Positions 8,308 through 17,435 of a DNA stretch of 64,000 nt are shown here, piece after piece. Each line of letters begins with the position of its first letter. The first letter of the stretch is position 1. The notes beneath the pieces are model-generated. The model saw only the letters and a list, made by a program, of their open reading frames with translations, made no database searches and was not told the DNA's origin. Both the position numbers and the translations under genes were made by a program. The DNA is from Verrucomicrobiaceae bacterium (GTDB lineage: Bacteria > Verrucomicrobiota > Verrucomicrobiae > Verrucomicrobiales > Akkermansiaceae). The stretch lies in the NCBI GenBank assembly GCA_003820635.1, contig RPOS01000015.1, positions 1-64,000 of the forward strand, read 5' to 3'.

Positions 8308-8934
8308 TCATTTGAGTTTCTTTTCCACGCCGCGATTATAGGCATCGAAGGCTTTCTTGAACTCGCCCGGGATTTCCTGCCCGGCGGTGCCGGCGGCCTT
8401 CGGCACGCGACGCACTTCATCTTTGCCGCCGGTCTCGCCGCCGTTTGCCTCGTTGCCGGAATCGGACAATCCGGTGGAGCCTTGGCCCGCCTGGTCGCCG
8501 GGCTTGTCGCCCTTGTCTTGGCCTTGGCCCTCGCCCTCGGGCTGCTTGCCCATCATGCGCTCCATCATGTCCATCATCGCGCCGCCGGACTTGCCGCCGT
8601 CGCTTTGGTTCTGGCGCTCCTTGGCTGCAGCGTGGATTTTCTCGATGATCTCGGTCTGTGCGGCCATCGTCTCGCCGCCGGTGTCCGCTTCCGCCAGACG
8701 GTCGGTGGCCTCGTCCATGAGTTCCTCCACCTGTTCTAACAACTCGATCACCTGTGGCACGGTCTGCTCGATGATGAGTTGCTGGACGTCGGCGGAAAGT
8801 TCGTCCTGCTCGTCGGCGAGTTTGGCGGAGCCGTCCTGGAGTTTTGCCCGGAGATCCTGCGGTGCTTCGTCCGCGGCTGCTGGAAACGCAGCGCAGCAAA
8901 GGCTCAAGCTGACGATGGTGATGATGGGTTTCAT
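8308..8934 (-). CDS. Secreted Glu/Gly-rich hypothetical protein
   Basis: This 208-residue protein has a signal peptide (MKPIITIVSLSLCCAAFPAAA). Next comes an acidic coiled-coil-like stretch (residues 25-110, including EQVEELMDEATDRLAEAD), a Met-rich patch (AMMDMMERMMGKQ) and a low-complexity linker of Gly/Gln/Asp/Lys. A short conserved-looking tail follows (IPGEFKKAFDAYNRGVEKKL). The ATG overlaps the stop of the upstream 878-codon gene as ATGA. Small partners of this type often sit beside large DUF4175-like membrane proteins in this phylum. I do not recognise a family; a scaffolding role with the membrane partner is inference from position. Confidence 0.65.
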   Translation of the reverse strand: MKPIITIVSLSLCCAAFPAAADEAPQDLRAKLQDGSAKLADEQDELSADVQQLIIEQTVPQVIELLEQVEELMDEATDRLAEADTGGETMAAQTEIIEKIHAAAKERQNQSDGGKSGGAMMDMMERMMGKQPEGEGQGQDKGDKPGDQAGQGSTGLSDSGNEANGGETGGKDEVRRVPKAAGTAGQEIPGEFKKAFDAYNRGVEKKLK

Positions 8935-11567
8935 GGCCCGGTGGGTTCCTCCGTTTGGTTTTCTTGATCGCGCCGCAGCTGCTCCAGCACGCGGGTGCGG
9001 GCGCGCAGGTCCTGTTCCTGCTGGATCATTTTCATGACGCGCAGCATGAACTCGAAATCCTCGTCTTCCGCATCCGGTGCGCCGCCACTACCGCCACCAC
9101 CGCCGCCGCTGTCCTTGTCGCCCTCGAGTTTCGCGGCCCATGCGGCGAGTTGGTCCGCCCACTTCTTGGCGGCTTCCGCAGCTTCGTAGGAATGGTTGTC
9201 CGCGAGGCGCGTGCGGATGTTCTCAAGGCCGATGTCGATGCCGGACCCGCGCATTTCATCCATGATCTGCTTGAACGATTCCGTCTTGGTTCTCGCGTAG
9301 TAATGGCCGAGGTCTTCCTGGATCCAGCGCACGTCCGCCGCGGTCTCCATCTGCTGGCGCGCGTTTTCATTGAGGCGGCGCGTGTCGGACGGATCCAGCG
9401 CCGGGGTCTTGAGCCCGAGCAGGCGCTCGAAGGCTTCCTTCAACGAGGCGACGATGCCGTTCTGCTCGTTGGCGGCTTTTTTGAGGCGGTTGACGAACGT
9501 GCCGGCCTCGAAGCGGCGGTTGGCGTCGTTGGCCTTGTCGATCGCCTCCTGCATTTTCTCGACGACCTTCTTCTGCTGCTCGACGGCCTGCTCGACGTCC
9601 TGCTCGGATTTTTCCGGCGTGTTCGACTGCTCCTGGGATTCGGCGAGTTTTTCAGCGACCTTGGGAATGTCCTGCTCGGCGAGTTCCTGCATCGACTTGA
9701 GGGACTCCGCCATTTTCTGGAGCGTCTTCTTGTCGATGTCGCCGTTGCGGGCGGCGTCCTTCATCAACTGCTCCATCCGCTGCTTGAGCTCTTCCATGCG
9801 GCGCTCGCTCTCGGCCTCTTCACGCGTCTGCTCTTCCAGACGCTTGCGGTTTTCATCCTGTTGGAGCTCGCTGCCATCGAGTTTTTCCAGCCGCTCGTTT
9901 TCCTCTAACAATCCGAGCTCGCGCCGCGCGAGGTCTTCGAGCTCGGTGATCTGGCGGTCGAAAAGGTTCTTGAGCATCTGCGCGTGCTCGTCGCGGGTGA
10001 GCACGTAAAGCACCACTGGCTCGGAATAGACGCGGGCGCGTTCCGGGAAATGATCCTCGGTGAAACCGCGCAGCGTGATTTTCTGCGGGCTGATGCCGAA
10101 AGCCGCCGGTGAAAACGCCGCCGCCTTCAGCAGTCGCCGTTCCTCCGGGGCACCTTCGCCTAACAGTAGTTCGCCCTTTGCCGGAGACTCATCGGTCGGC
10201 CGGGTGAACTGCCCGCTCCACTCGATGCCCGCCGCCTTGACGCCGAAATCATCCTCCGCCAGCACCTCGAAGTCGATGGTCTCCTCCGGCAGCATTACCT
10301 TCTGGCGGTCGATCCCCTGCAAGTAGCAGGTCGGCGCGGCATCCTTCAAAGCCTCCACCCGCAGGCGGAAACCGGTATCTCCCTCCAGACCGAAGCGGTC
10401 TTTCCATGTGAAGGGGATTTCAAACGGCACCGCGCCCACATCGAGCACGGGTGTGGATGCCAGCCCGCCGGAAACGGTTAGATCGCCCGCGGCCGGAGTG
10501 TGCGTGGTTTCCTCGCCGCCTTCCTCAAGCGCGAGTGAGCGCGTGGGTCCGAACGACCCGCTCTCAAGCGGGCGGTTCATTTCGAGCTCGATGCGCAGCT
10601 TGCCGCCCTCCACCACGCTGAGCACGCCGGAGTTCAAATCCACGCTGCGTTCCGCGATGCCGAGATAGGCGGGCGGCGTGACCACCGCGCGCACCGCCTT
10701 GGTGGATGGCCGCTGCACCGGCTCGATGCGCATTTCATGACGCAGGTCGCCGATGCGGAAGACGATCACCCCCGGATCCTGCTGGCCGGGAAAGGTGAAA
10801 TGATAACTGTTTCCATCCAGCGTGGTCGTGACGGCGGGCTGCAGGCCATAGCGTCCGCTCGCTTCGGACGGGCGCTGTTCGGAATCCGCTGCGAGTTTCA
10901 ACACCACCACGAACGCCTCGCCGAAGGCCACCGCCCGGTGCGACGGCGGGTTTTCCAGTTTTGTGAAAGTGTAGCGCTCGGTGTTGGAGAGCGGCAGCAG
11001 CCAGCGTTGCAGCGCGTTGAGACCCGCGCGGGGTGTGAGCGTGAAGGCCGTTGCGGAAACCGCTGCCAGCAGCATCGCCGCAAGCGCCCAGCGGCGGTGC
11101 TTTTGCGGCGGCAGCGCGTCTTCCAACTTGCGGCGGCCGGTTTCCGCAGCCACCGCCTCCATCGCCGCCTCCCGCAATCGCGGCGAGAGAGAGTCCGCGC
11201 TGCCCTGTTGATCCTGAAGCTCGATCACGCCGAGCAAACGGTCGCCCAAACCCGGATAGCGTTTGGCGATCAACCGGGCGAGCTGGGTTTCCCGGCGCTG
11301 TTTCCACACCCAGCGGTGCAGCCAGTAGGGCGCGAATCCCGCGAAAAGCGACATGCCGCCCAAGAGGATCAGCAGGCGCGCCCAACCCGGAGTTTGCCAG
11401 ATCCGGTCCAGCCCGTAAACCAGCAGGAACGACACCAGCAGGCCGATCAACCCGGCCGCCAGCGCCTCCTGGATTTTCACCTGCCACAAATGCCTGCGGA
11501 AATCCGCCAACTGCCGGCGCAGCGATTCGGGAATTTCGATCTGGTGTGGATGGTCAGGTGCGGACAT
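8931..11567 (-). CDS. Large membrane-anchored coiled-coil protein (DUF4175-like)
   Basis: This 878-residue protein has two N-terminal membrane helices (about 38-58 and 66-84), a third near 160-180 (WALAAMLLAAVSATAFTL), and then a long extracytoplasmic part. Residues 200-480 are beta-rich, including TPPAYLGIAERSVDL, a segment typical of DUF4175-like proteins of Planctomycetes and Verrucomicrobia. Residues 520-780 are highly charged coiled coil (many EE/KK pairs), ending in a Gly linker (near 835) and a conserved C-terminal FMLRVMKMIQQEQDLRART. It is the first gene of the six-gene operon. Such proteins often accompany MoxR/BatA modules, but none is present here. Its cell-envelope location is clear; the activity is unknown. 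Confidence 0.72.
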   Translation of the reverse strand: MSAPDHPHQIEIPESLRRQLADFRRHLWQVKIQEALAAGLIGLLVSFLLVYGLDRIWQTPGWARLLILLGGMSLFAGFAPYWLHRWVWKQRRETQLARLIAKRYPGLGDRLLGVIELQDQQGSADSLSPRLREAAMEAVAAETGRRKLEDALPPQKHRRWALAAMLLAAVSATAFTLTPRAGLNALQRWLLPLSNTERYTFTKLENPPSHRAVAFGEAFVVVLKLAADSEQRPSEASGRYGLQPAVTTTLDGNSYHFTFPGQQDPGVIVFRIGDLRHEMRIEPVQRPSTKAVRAVVTPPAYLGIAERSVDLNSGVLSVVEGGKLRIELEMNRPLESGSFGPTRSLALEEGGEETTHTPAAGDLTVSGGLASTPVLDVGAVPFEIPFTWKDRFGLEGDTGFRLRVEALKDAAPTCYLQGIDRQKVMLPEETIDFEVLAEDDFGVKAAGIEWSGQFTRPTDESPAKGELLLGEGAPEERRLLKAAAFSPAAFGISPQKITLRGFTEDHFPERARVYSEPVVLYVLTRDEHAQMLKNLFDRQITELEDLARRELGLLEENERLEKLDGSELQQDENRKRLEEQTREEAESERRMEELKQRMEQLMKDAARNGDIDKKTLQKMAESLKSMQELAEQDIPKVAEKLAESQEQSNTPEKSEQDVEQAVEQQKKVVEKMQEAIDKANDANRRFEAGTFVNRLKKAANEQNGIVASLKEAFERLLGLKTPALDPSDTRRLNENARQQMETAADVRWIQEDLGHYYARTKTESFKQIMDEMRGSGIDIGLENIRTRLADNHSYEAAEAAKKWADQLAAWAAKLEGDKDSGGGGGGSGGAPDAEDEDFEFMLRVMKMIQQEQDLRARTRVLEQLRRDQENQTEEPTGP

Positions 11568-11784
11568 GGATTCGCGGCTCCCGGCCGCGGATCGCCGGGG
11601 ATGCGGGAAACTTCCAGAAGAACGGGCCTTCTTCCAGCGGAATTTCCACCATTGAGCGTTTCCGGGCGTGTGGTTTGTCTGGCTGGCGGCTCAGTGCGGC
11701 CCTCCGGTGGGCGGGCGTCCTTTGCTGCTGATCTCAGCCACTCTGCTGATCAACCGTATCGCCCCCGGCTACCATGCCGGCGTG

Positions 11785-11815
11785 AAAAAGGCCGCCCGGA
11801 GTGATCCGGACGGCC
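11785..11815 (-). terminator. Rho-independent terminator of the beta-barrel gene
   Basis: On the minus strand the 11-nt arms GGCCGTCCGGA and TCCGGGCGGCC pair around a TCAC loop with one G-T pair and are followed at once by TTTTT. It sits about 30 bp past the stop of the gene at 11844-12629. The classic shape and T-run make this one of the few convincing intrinsic terminators in the window. Confidence 0.85.
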
Positions 11816-11843
11816 CAGCAATCAAAAACCGAATTCATGTCGA

Positions 11844-12629
11844 TCAGAAGTTCACGCGAGCTCCGATTTCCCAGGCGAACTCATCGTCGAGTTCCAATTC
11901 GGAATTGCCGAAATCGAGGCTTTCGAGATACATCCAGCGAACGCCGCCGAACATTTCGAAGCTTTCGGTGAAGTTATAAACCAAGCCTGCGGAGGCTTGT
12001 GCGATGAAGCCACCGTCGGTGTCCGATTCGCCGAAGGCATCGGTGTCAGTGAATGCATAGCCAGCGCCAGCACCCAGATAAAGGCCAAGGCCGCCGATGA
12101 TGTTGCGCTCCGCCATGAAATTGAGGGTCACTGGAATGATGTCGATGTCGATGTCCGGGTTTGCGACAATCGAATCAAGGTCTTCAAGCGCTTCAAGGAC
12201 CTCATCGCGGACCTCCAGGTTGGCGGGATCAATTCCATCGAGCGGGCCGTTATAGGAAACGTCCGTATCGCCATCCAGATAGCCGACTTCGAGGTAAACC
12301 GAAGTTGCGAAACCGTAGAATCCCGAACCCCAGCTGCGGCCGACGTGGAGGGTGTACATGTCGAAGTCAATGCCATCGCCACTGAAACTTCCGCCGAAAT
12401 CCTGCTCGAGTTCCTCGGCTAGACCATCGAGGTCGAATGCATCATTCAGCAGGCTTTCCGCATTGGTCTCCACTCCGCTGAGTTGGCCGAAGCTGCCGCC
12501 AATGAACCAACCGCCGCTGGCGACGGATTCCTGGACCGGAGCCGGGGCGATCATGGGTTCGCTCGTTCCGGCGAAGGCTGAAGCGGTAAGAGCCGCTGCC
12601 GTCGTGAATATGATTTGATGGTGTTTCAT
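11844..12629 (-). CDS. Outer-membrane beta-barrel protein
   Basis: From the ATG at 12629 this gives 261 residues with a signal peptide (MKHHQIIFTTAAALTASAFA). The mature protein alternates hydrophobic and polar residues in strand-sized blocks (GGWFIGGSFGQLSG, FYGFATSVYLEVGYLDGD, LGLYLGAGAGYAF, EMFGGVRWMYLESLDFG) and ends in Phe (AWEIGARVNF), the usual signal for insertion by the BAM complex. It is strongly acidic in its loops (DIDIDII, ELELDDE). It is monocistronic, with an intrinsic terminator downstream and a stem-loop in its leader. It resembles OmpA/opacity-type eight-stranded barrels; a specific role (porin, adhesin) cannot be told. Confidence 0.8.
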   Translation of the reverse strand: MKHHQIIFTTAAALTASAFAGTSEPMIAPAPVQESVASGGWFIGGSFGQLSGVETNAESLLNDAFDLDGLAEELEQDFGGSFSGDGIDFDMYTLHVGRSWGSGFYGFATSVYLEVGYLDGDTDVSYNGPLDGIDPANLEVRDEVLEALEDLDSIVANPDIDIDIIPVTLNFMAERNIIGGLGLYLGAGAGYAFTDTDAFGESDTDGGFIAQASAGLVYNFTESFEMFGGVRWMYLESLDFGNSELELDDEFAWEIGARVNF

Positions 12630-12659
12630 GGTAGTATGGTTTTGTTGTTCTGATACGGG

Positions 12660-12691
12660 TCCGTTTGTTTGAATGCCTTGCGGCAAACGGA
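12660..12691 (-). promoter_or_regulatory. Stem-loop in the leader of the beta-barrel gene
   Basis: Perfect 8-bp arms (TCCGTTTG / CAAACGGA) lie about 30 bp upstream of the ATG at 12629, in the probable 5' untranslated leader. There is no T-run, so it is not an obvious terminator. It may influence mRNA stability or translation, as leaders of outer-membrane protein genes often do. One arm merges with a CGGATTACACGGATT word that recurs near 54.6 kb. Confidence 0.4.
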
Positions 12692-12776
12692 TTACACGGA
12701 TTTTTATCTACCTTGAATTTTTGATACAAGTAGGGGTTTCCCCCATGGGAATCGAGCACTTGGCTGCGCTGATGGA

Positions 12777-14570
12777 TCAGGAGTTTTCTCCTGCCATTGC
12801 CCGTTCGAGCGCCTCGTCCATCGCCTGTTCCACCAGACGCGCGGCGAGCGCTTCGGTGGCGGTGTCCAGCCGCTGGACGGCTGCTTTCAAGGGATTGGCG
12901 GCACCCGAGGCGAGCGCCGCTCTAACAGCCACGGCGGCGGCCACGATTTCCTCCCGCTCGTCATCGCGGGCAAGGCCTTGGGCGAGCACGGCCTCGACGG
13001 CTGGCAGGAGTTCCTCCGCCTTGAGCCGGGCCTCGGTGAAAACGCGCTCCGCCATGTCCGTAAACGCGTGCTCCACGGATTCGGAAACCATGGTTTCCAC
13101 GGCTTCGTCATCCACGTTCACGGCGGCGTTGCCGAGTTGCACCACGGTGTCCGTGCCAGTGGAAACATCGCGGGCGAGCACTTCGAGAATGCCGTTTTCA
13201 TCGATCTTGAACTGCACGCCCATCCGCGCCTGGCCTTTCGGAGCGGGGGAGAACGCCACGTCGAAATTGCCGAGTTCCCAGTTGTCGCGCGCCATCTCGC
13301 GCTCGCCTTGGAGCACGCGCACGCGCATCGTCTTCTGGCCGTCGGCGGCGTTGGTGAACATCTCGCCGGCCTTGCAGGGGATCGTCGTGTTGCGCGGGAT
13401 GAGCACGTTCATCAAGCCGCCGAAGGTCTCGATGCCGAGACTCAGCGGCGTCACATCCAGCAGAATCATCTGACGCAGCGCGCCGCTCATCACGCCGCCC
13501 TGGATCGTCGCGCCGAGGGCGATGGCCTCGTCCGGGTGTTGGGAAACATCGGGTTCGCGCTGGAAAAGCTCCGCCACGGCGCGGCGCACGGCGGGAATGC
13601 GCGTGCTGCCGCCCACCAACACCACGGCGTCCAGATCCTCCGGCTTGAGCGACGCATCCGCCAGCGCGTGGCGGCAATGGCGCAGCGTCCGCCGGATCCA
13701 CGGCGCGGCGATGGTTTCCAGCTCAGCGCGCGTCCACGGCTGCTCGATGCTGTGGGCGCCATCGTAAAACGGCAGCCGGAAAACCGCCTCGTCGTTTTCC
13801 GTTAGAACGCGTTTCACCCGCTCCGCCTCCTCCATGAAGCGCACTCGCAGGCTACCGGTGATTTCGCCGAGCCCCGCCCGCTCCTCGACGCGGCGGAGGA
13901 TGAGCGCGTCCAGATCATCGCCGCCGAGGCGCGTGTCGCCGTGGGTGGCGAGCACTTGGAACACGCCATCGCGCATTTCAAGAATGGTCAGATCAAACGT
14001 GCCGCCGCCGAGATCATAAACGGCGACGCGCGAGTGATCGCCGAGCTTGTCCAAGCCATAAGCCAGCGCGGCGGCGGTGGGTTCGTTGAGGATTCTAACA
14101 ACCTCCAGCCCGGCCAGTTCTCCGGCGCGCTTGGTGGCGGCGCGCTGGGCGTCGTGGAAATACGCGGGCACCGTGATCACCGCCTTGGTGATGGGCGTTT
14201 CCATCCGCCATTCGGCGATGCGTTTCATCTCGCGGAGGATTTCCGCGCTGATTTCCTCCGGCGATTTTCCGAGCACGCGCGGCAGGCCGTCGGGGCCCGA
14301 TTGCACCGGCACCGGGAAATGTTCCCCCACCTCATCCGCGCGGCGGCCCATCAGGCGCTTGATGCTGGTGACCACGCGGTCCGGCTCCAGCGCGCGGCGG
14401 CGCAGCGCTTTCTCACCCACTTCCACCGATCCATCGCGGCCGATCCACACGGCGCTGGGCGTGATGCGCCTGCCGTCTTCGTTGGCTAACAGAATCGGAA
14501 ACCCGGAGTCCACCGCGCCGACGGCGGAGTTGGTGGTCCCGAGGTCGATGCCCAGAATGATCTCGCTCAT
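12777..14570 (-). CDS. Hsp70-family molecular chaperone (DnaK/HscA-like)
   Basis: This 597-residue Hsp70 starts at the ATG at 14570. The ATPase signatures are intact: phosphate 1 (IDLGTTNSAVG), the NEPTAAALAYG segment, phosphate 2 (YDLGGGTFDLTILE) and the adenosine site (VLVGGSTRIPAVRRAV). A substrate-binding domain follows (LGIETFGGLMNVLIPRNTTI; NGILEVLARDVSTG). The helical lid is shortened and lacks the C-terminal EEVD-type tail of housekeeping DnaK. The sequence FQVLATHGDTRLGGDDLD is closer to HscA/HscC-like paralogues than to DnaK. No J-protein or GrpE gene is adjacent. It is transcribed divergently from the SHD1 gene. It is probably an accessory Hsp70 of the cytoplasm. Confidence 0.9.
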   Translation of the reverse strand: MSEIILGIDLGTTNSAVGAVDSGFPILLANEDGRRITPSAVWIGRDGSVEVGEKALRRRALEPDRVVTSIKRLMGRRADEVGEHFPVPVQSGPDGLPRVLGKSPEEISAEILREMKRIAEWRMETPITKAVITVPAYFHDAQRAATKRAGELAGLEVVRILNEPTAAALAYGLDKLGDHSRVAVYDLGGGTFDLTILEMRDGVFQVLATHGDTRLGGDDLDALILRRVEERAGLGEITGSLRVRFMEEAERVKRVLTENDEAVFRLPFYDGAHSIEQPWTRAELETIAAPWIRRTLRHCRHALADASLKPEDLDAVVLVGGSTRIPAVRRAVAELFQREPDVSQHPDEAIALGATIQGGVMSGALRQMILLDVTPLSLGIETFGGLMNVLIPRNTTIPCKAGEMFTNAADGQKTMRVRVLQGEREMARDNWELGNFDVAFSPAPKGQARMGVQFKIDENGILEVLARDVSTGTDTVVQLGNAAVNVDDEAVETMVSESVEHAFTDMAERVFTEARLKAEELLPAVEAVLAQGLARDDEREEIVAAAVAVRAALASGAANPLKAAVQRLDTATEALAARLVEQAMDEALERAMAGENS

Positions 14571-14677
14571 GTCGCGGCGACTCTCGCGGCGGCGGCGGCC
14601 CGCGTCAACGCCGAGCCTGATTCTTCCTTGCAAGCAGGAATGGTGAATTCATTTCGGCGCGGTAAAATCGCCTGCGC

Positions 14678-15427
14678 ATGAAATACACCGATTTGAAAGT
14701 GCCGTTACTGGTCTTGGTATTGTGCCTGCCCTGTTTGGCAAGGGAATGGGTGAACGACGAAGGGCGCAAAATCGAGGCCGACTATGATTCCTGCGATGGA
14801 AGCACCGTGGTTCTCATGCGGGCCGGCAAGGAGATCCGCTATCCGCTGGCCAGGTTGTCCCCGGCGGATCAGGTCTTCATCAAGCAGCAGCAGGAGCAAG
14901 CGGCCGGGACGGAGAACGGTGCCGGTGAAACGCCTGGCAAGTGGATTCGGGATTTCGCCATCAAGCCCGCTTTTCCCGACATCAAGTCCTATCTGAAACA
15001 CCGCAACACAAAGGCGGTCTATGAGGCATTCGACAAGGGCGGGTTTCCCCCGGATTGGACGGTCAACAAGAAGGATGCGGCGGCGGAGTTTGCTTACGAT
15101 TTCGCCAAAGCCAGTGCTTATGTGTATCTGCCGGCAGGCCGCAAAGGTGGCAAGCCGCCCAGGGTTTCCCGGGCGTCAAAACTTGAGGAAATTCTCCAAC
15201 AGGCGCTTGCCATCCTGCGTGAGGATGGATTCCGGGTGGAACTGCACGCCGTGGACCGGGTGTTCCTTGTGCATCAGGCCCATGATCTCGCCTTCCTCGG
15301 TCCATGCGGTGATTTCGAGGCAATCCGGCAGGGTCTCGCGCTTGACGATGAGCGAGTGGTAGCGCGTGGCCTCGAAGGGACTCGGCATGCCGGCGAAAAC
15401 ACTCTTGCCGGAGTGATGGATGGGTGA
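14678..15427 (+). CDS. SHD1-domain secreted protein, apparently 3'-truncated
   Basis: This protein begins with a signal peptide ([21 protein letters not shown]). An SHD1 (SLA1 homology 1) domain follows ([15 protein letters not shown]...[15 protein letters not shown], residues 22-72), common at the N-terminus of exported Verrucomicrobia and Planctomycetes proteins. Residues 85-165 are family-like and end in [15 protein letters not shown], which reads like the opening strand of an alpha/beta-hydrolase or esterase. From about codon 166 the frame runs antisense through trpG (from 15176) and the composition changes. The true gene therefore seems cut at about 15165-15176, losing its catalytic half. 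It is transcribed convergently with trpG. The last 80 residues are probably junk. Confidence 0.6.
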   Translation: MKYTDLKVPLLVLVLCLPCLAREWVNDEGRKIEADYDSCDGSTVVLMRAGKEIRYPLARLSPADQVFIKQQQEQAAGTENGAGETPGKWIRDFAIKPAFPDIKSYLKHRNTKAVYEAFDKGGFPPDWTVNKKDAAAEFAYDFAKASAYVYLPAGRKGGKPPRVSRASKLEEILQQALAILREDGFRVELHAVDRVFLVHQAHDLAFLGPCGDFEAIRQGLALDDERVVARGLEGTRHAGENTLAGVMDG

Positions 15428-15739
15428 GGTCTTGCCGTGCATCAGGCGGTCCGCACGCACGACATCTCCGCCATAAACCTGGCCGATGGATTGGTGGCCG
15501 AGGCAGACGCCGAGGATGGGCGTGGTGGCACCGAGTTCGCGGATGAGTTCCAGCGAAATGCCCGCCTCGTTGGGCGTGCAAGGGCCGGGCGAAATGCAGA
15601 TGCGCTCGGGTTTCAATGCCTTCACCTCTTCCACGGTGATCACATCGTTGCGGAAGATCTTCATCTCCGCACCCAGCTCGCCGAAGTATTGGACGAGGTT
15701 GTAGGTGAAGGAATCGTAGTTATCGAGAATGAGGAGCAT
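15176..15739 (-). CDS. trpG: Anthranilate synthase component II / glutamine amidotransferase
   Basis: This 187-residue class I glutamine amidotransferase supplies ammonia from glutamine to the chorismate-using subunit TrpE, the first committed step of tryptophan synthesis; in many bacteria it also serves 4-amino-4-deoxychorismate synthase (PabA). The signatures are complete: N-terminal [29 protein letters not shown], nucleophile [10 protein letters not shown] (Cys near 79), and the His-Glu pair in HGVQFHPES. It follows trpE on the same strand after a 45-bp AT-rich spacer. Its 3' end overlaps the truncated SHD1 frame, so it may lack its own terminator. The full-length match is strong. Confidence 0.93.
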   Translation of the reverse strand: MLLILDNYDSFTYNLVQYFGELGAEMKIFRNDVITVEEVKALKPERICISPGPCTPNEAGISLELIRELGATTPILGVCLGHQSIGQVYGGDVVRADRLMHGKTSPIHHSGKSVFAGMPSPFEATRYHSLIVKRETLPDCLEITAWTEEGEIMGLMHKEHPVHGVQFHPESILTQDGKRLLENFLKF

Positions 15740-15740
15740 T

Positions 15741-15780
15741 GTTTTGGAATTCTAAATTCTAAATCCAAAATTCGAAACGG
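15741..15780. repeat. AT-rich word repeat between trpE and trpG
   Basis: This forty-base tract contains ATTCTAAATTCTAAATCC and AAAATTCGAAAC, far richer in A/T than its surroundings. It fills the whole gap between trpE and trpG. It resembles in style, though not exactly in sequence, the AAATCTCAAAT tracts inside uvrA. Confidence 0.5.
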
Positions 15781-15784
15781 GGGA

Positions 15785-17299
15785 TCAGTCTTCCAGCGTC
15801 TTGGCAAGGGCGATGGCGCGGAGCATGCCTTTGGCCTTGTTGACGGTTTCGATGTATTCGTAGGTGGGATCGGAATCGGCGACGACGCCGGCGCCGGCTT
15901 GGACGTAGGCCTTGCCGTCCTTGAGCAAGCAGGTGCGCAGGGTGATGCAACTGTCGTGTGAGCCGTCGAAGCCGAAATAACCGACGGCACCGGCGTAGGC
16001 GCAGCGCTTGTTTTTCTCCAGCGAGTTGATGATTTGCATCGCGCGGATTTTCGGCGCGCCGCTGACGGTGCCGGCTGGAAACGTGGCGCGCAGCACGTCG
16101 TAGGCGCTGTGCGCCGGATCGAGCTCGCCACTGACGTTGGAAACGATGTGCATCACATGGCTGTAGCGCTCCACAATCATGAAATCATCCACCTTCACCG
16201 ATGCGTGTTTGGCGATGCGGCCCACGTCGTTGCGGGCGAGGTCCACCAGCATGAGATGCTCGGCGCGTTCCTTGGGATCGTCTAACAGATCCGCGGCGAG
16301 CGCATCGTCCTCCTCCGGGGTTTTACCTCTCCAGCGGGTGCCGGCGATGGGGCGGATGTCGATGCGGCCGTGGATCGAACGCACGTGGACTTCCGGTGAA
16401 CTGCCGACGAGTGAGAAATCGCCGAGTTCGAGGATGAACATGTAGGGTGAGGGATTCACGAAACGCAGCGCGCGGTAGAGATCCACGGCGGGCAGCTCGA
16501 AGTCCGTTTCAAAACGCTGGCTCGGCACGAACTGGAAGATGTCACCGGCGGCGATGAATTCCTTGCCGGCGCGCACGATGGTTTCGAATTCCTCCTGCGT
16601 CGTGTTGCTGCGGGCATCCACCGGTTCCACTTTCAGCAGGCCGTTGAGTGCCGGGACATGCAGCGGGCGGTTGAGGATTTCCACGATGGCGGCGATTTTG
16701 CCGCAGGCTTCGGCATAGGCATCGGCAGGCGTGGCGAAGTCGTCGATGAACGCATTGGCGATGACTTGCAAGCGGCGCAGGCGGTGGTCAAAGACGAGCA
16801 AGGTGTCTGCTAACAGAAACATCGCATCCGGAATGCCGAGCGGGTCCGGCGGCGGTGGGCCGAGCGTGGGTTCGAACTGGCGCACCGCGTCGTATGACAG
16901 ATAGCCGACCATGCCACCGGAAAACAAGGGCAGCGCGCCGTGGGTGACCGGCGTGTAGGCGGCCATTTCGCGCTCCAGCGCGGCCAGCACGTCGTCGGGT
17001 GCGGTGTAGCTGCGCGTTTGCGAGCCCTCGCGGATGGTGATGTCCTTGCCGCGGGCTTCGAAGACGCGGCGCGGGTCGCTGCCGATGATCGACCAGCGGC
17101 CGCCCTTCTCGGTGCTCTCCGCGCTTTCCAGCAGGAATGAATGGCGGCTGTCGCGCAGCTTGAGGTAGGCGGAAAGCGGCGTCTCGAAGTCGGCCGCGAG
17201 CTGGGTGTAAACGGGCACGATGTTGCCCCGCTTCACCAGCTCGGCAAACGCTTCCAATGATGGCTCGACCGGAATGGAACTCACAACGCGGCGAAGCAT
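15785..17299 (-). CDS. trpE: Anthranilate synthase component I
   Basis: This 504-residue protein, a normal TrpE length, converts chorismate plus ammonia (from TrpG) to anthranilate. The N-terminal region carries the tryptophan feedback motif (HSFLLESAE, residues 53-61). The chorismate-binding half contains RPIAGTRWRG, LARNDVGRIAKH, FPAGTVSGAPKIRAM and GAGVVADSDPTYEY, all essential elements. It starts at the ATG at 17299, divergent from the sigma-factor gene, and is followed by trpG, but no other trp gene is in the window. I see no leader peptide or attenuator in the 137-bp divergent region. Confidence 0.94.
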   Translation of the reverse strand: MLRRVVSSIPVEPSLEAFAELVKRGNIVPVYTQLAADFETPLSAYLKLRDSRHSFLLESAESTEKGGRWSIIGSDPRRVFEARGKDITIREGSQTRSYTAPDDVLAALEREMAAYTPVTHGALPLFSGGMVGYLSYDAVRQFEPTLGPPPPDPLGIPDAMFLLADTLLVFDHRLRRLQVIANAFIDDFATPADAYAEACGKIAAIVEILNRPLHVPALNGLLKVEPVDARSNTTQEEFETIVRAGKEFIAAGDIFQFVPSQRFETDFELPAVDLYRALRFVNPSPYMFILELGDFSLVGSSPEVHVRSIHGRIDIRPIAGTRWRGKTPEEDDALAADLLDDPKERAEHLMLVDLARNDVGRIAKHASVKVDDFMIVERYSHVMHIVSNVSGELDPAHSAYDVLRATFPAGTVSGAPKIRAMQIINSLEKNKRCAYAGAVGYFGFDGSHDSCITLRTCLLKDGKAYVQAGAGVVADSDPTYEYIETVNKAKGMLRAIALAKTLED

Positions 17300-17435
17300 G
17301 GCCGGGAAACGCCGCAGGGCAAGCCCGGAGCAGCGGTGCCCGAAGCAGCTGGATTTTCCTCAAAACCAGCGCTTTGATCCCGCCGGGGCAGGCTGCGCGA
17401 ATCCGCAAAACAAAATCCGAGCTCCGCGACGTTCT

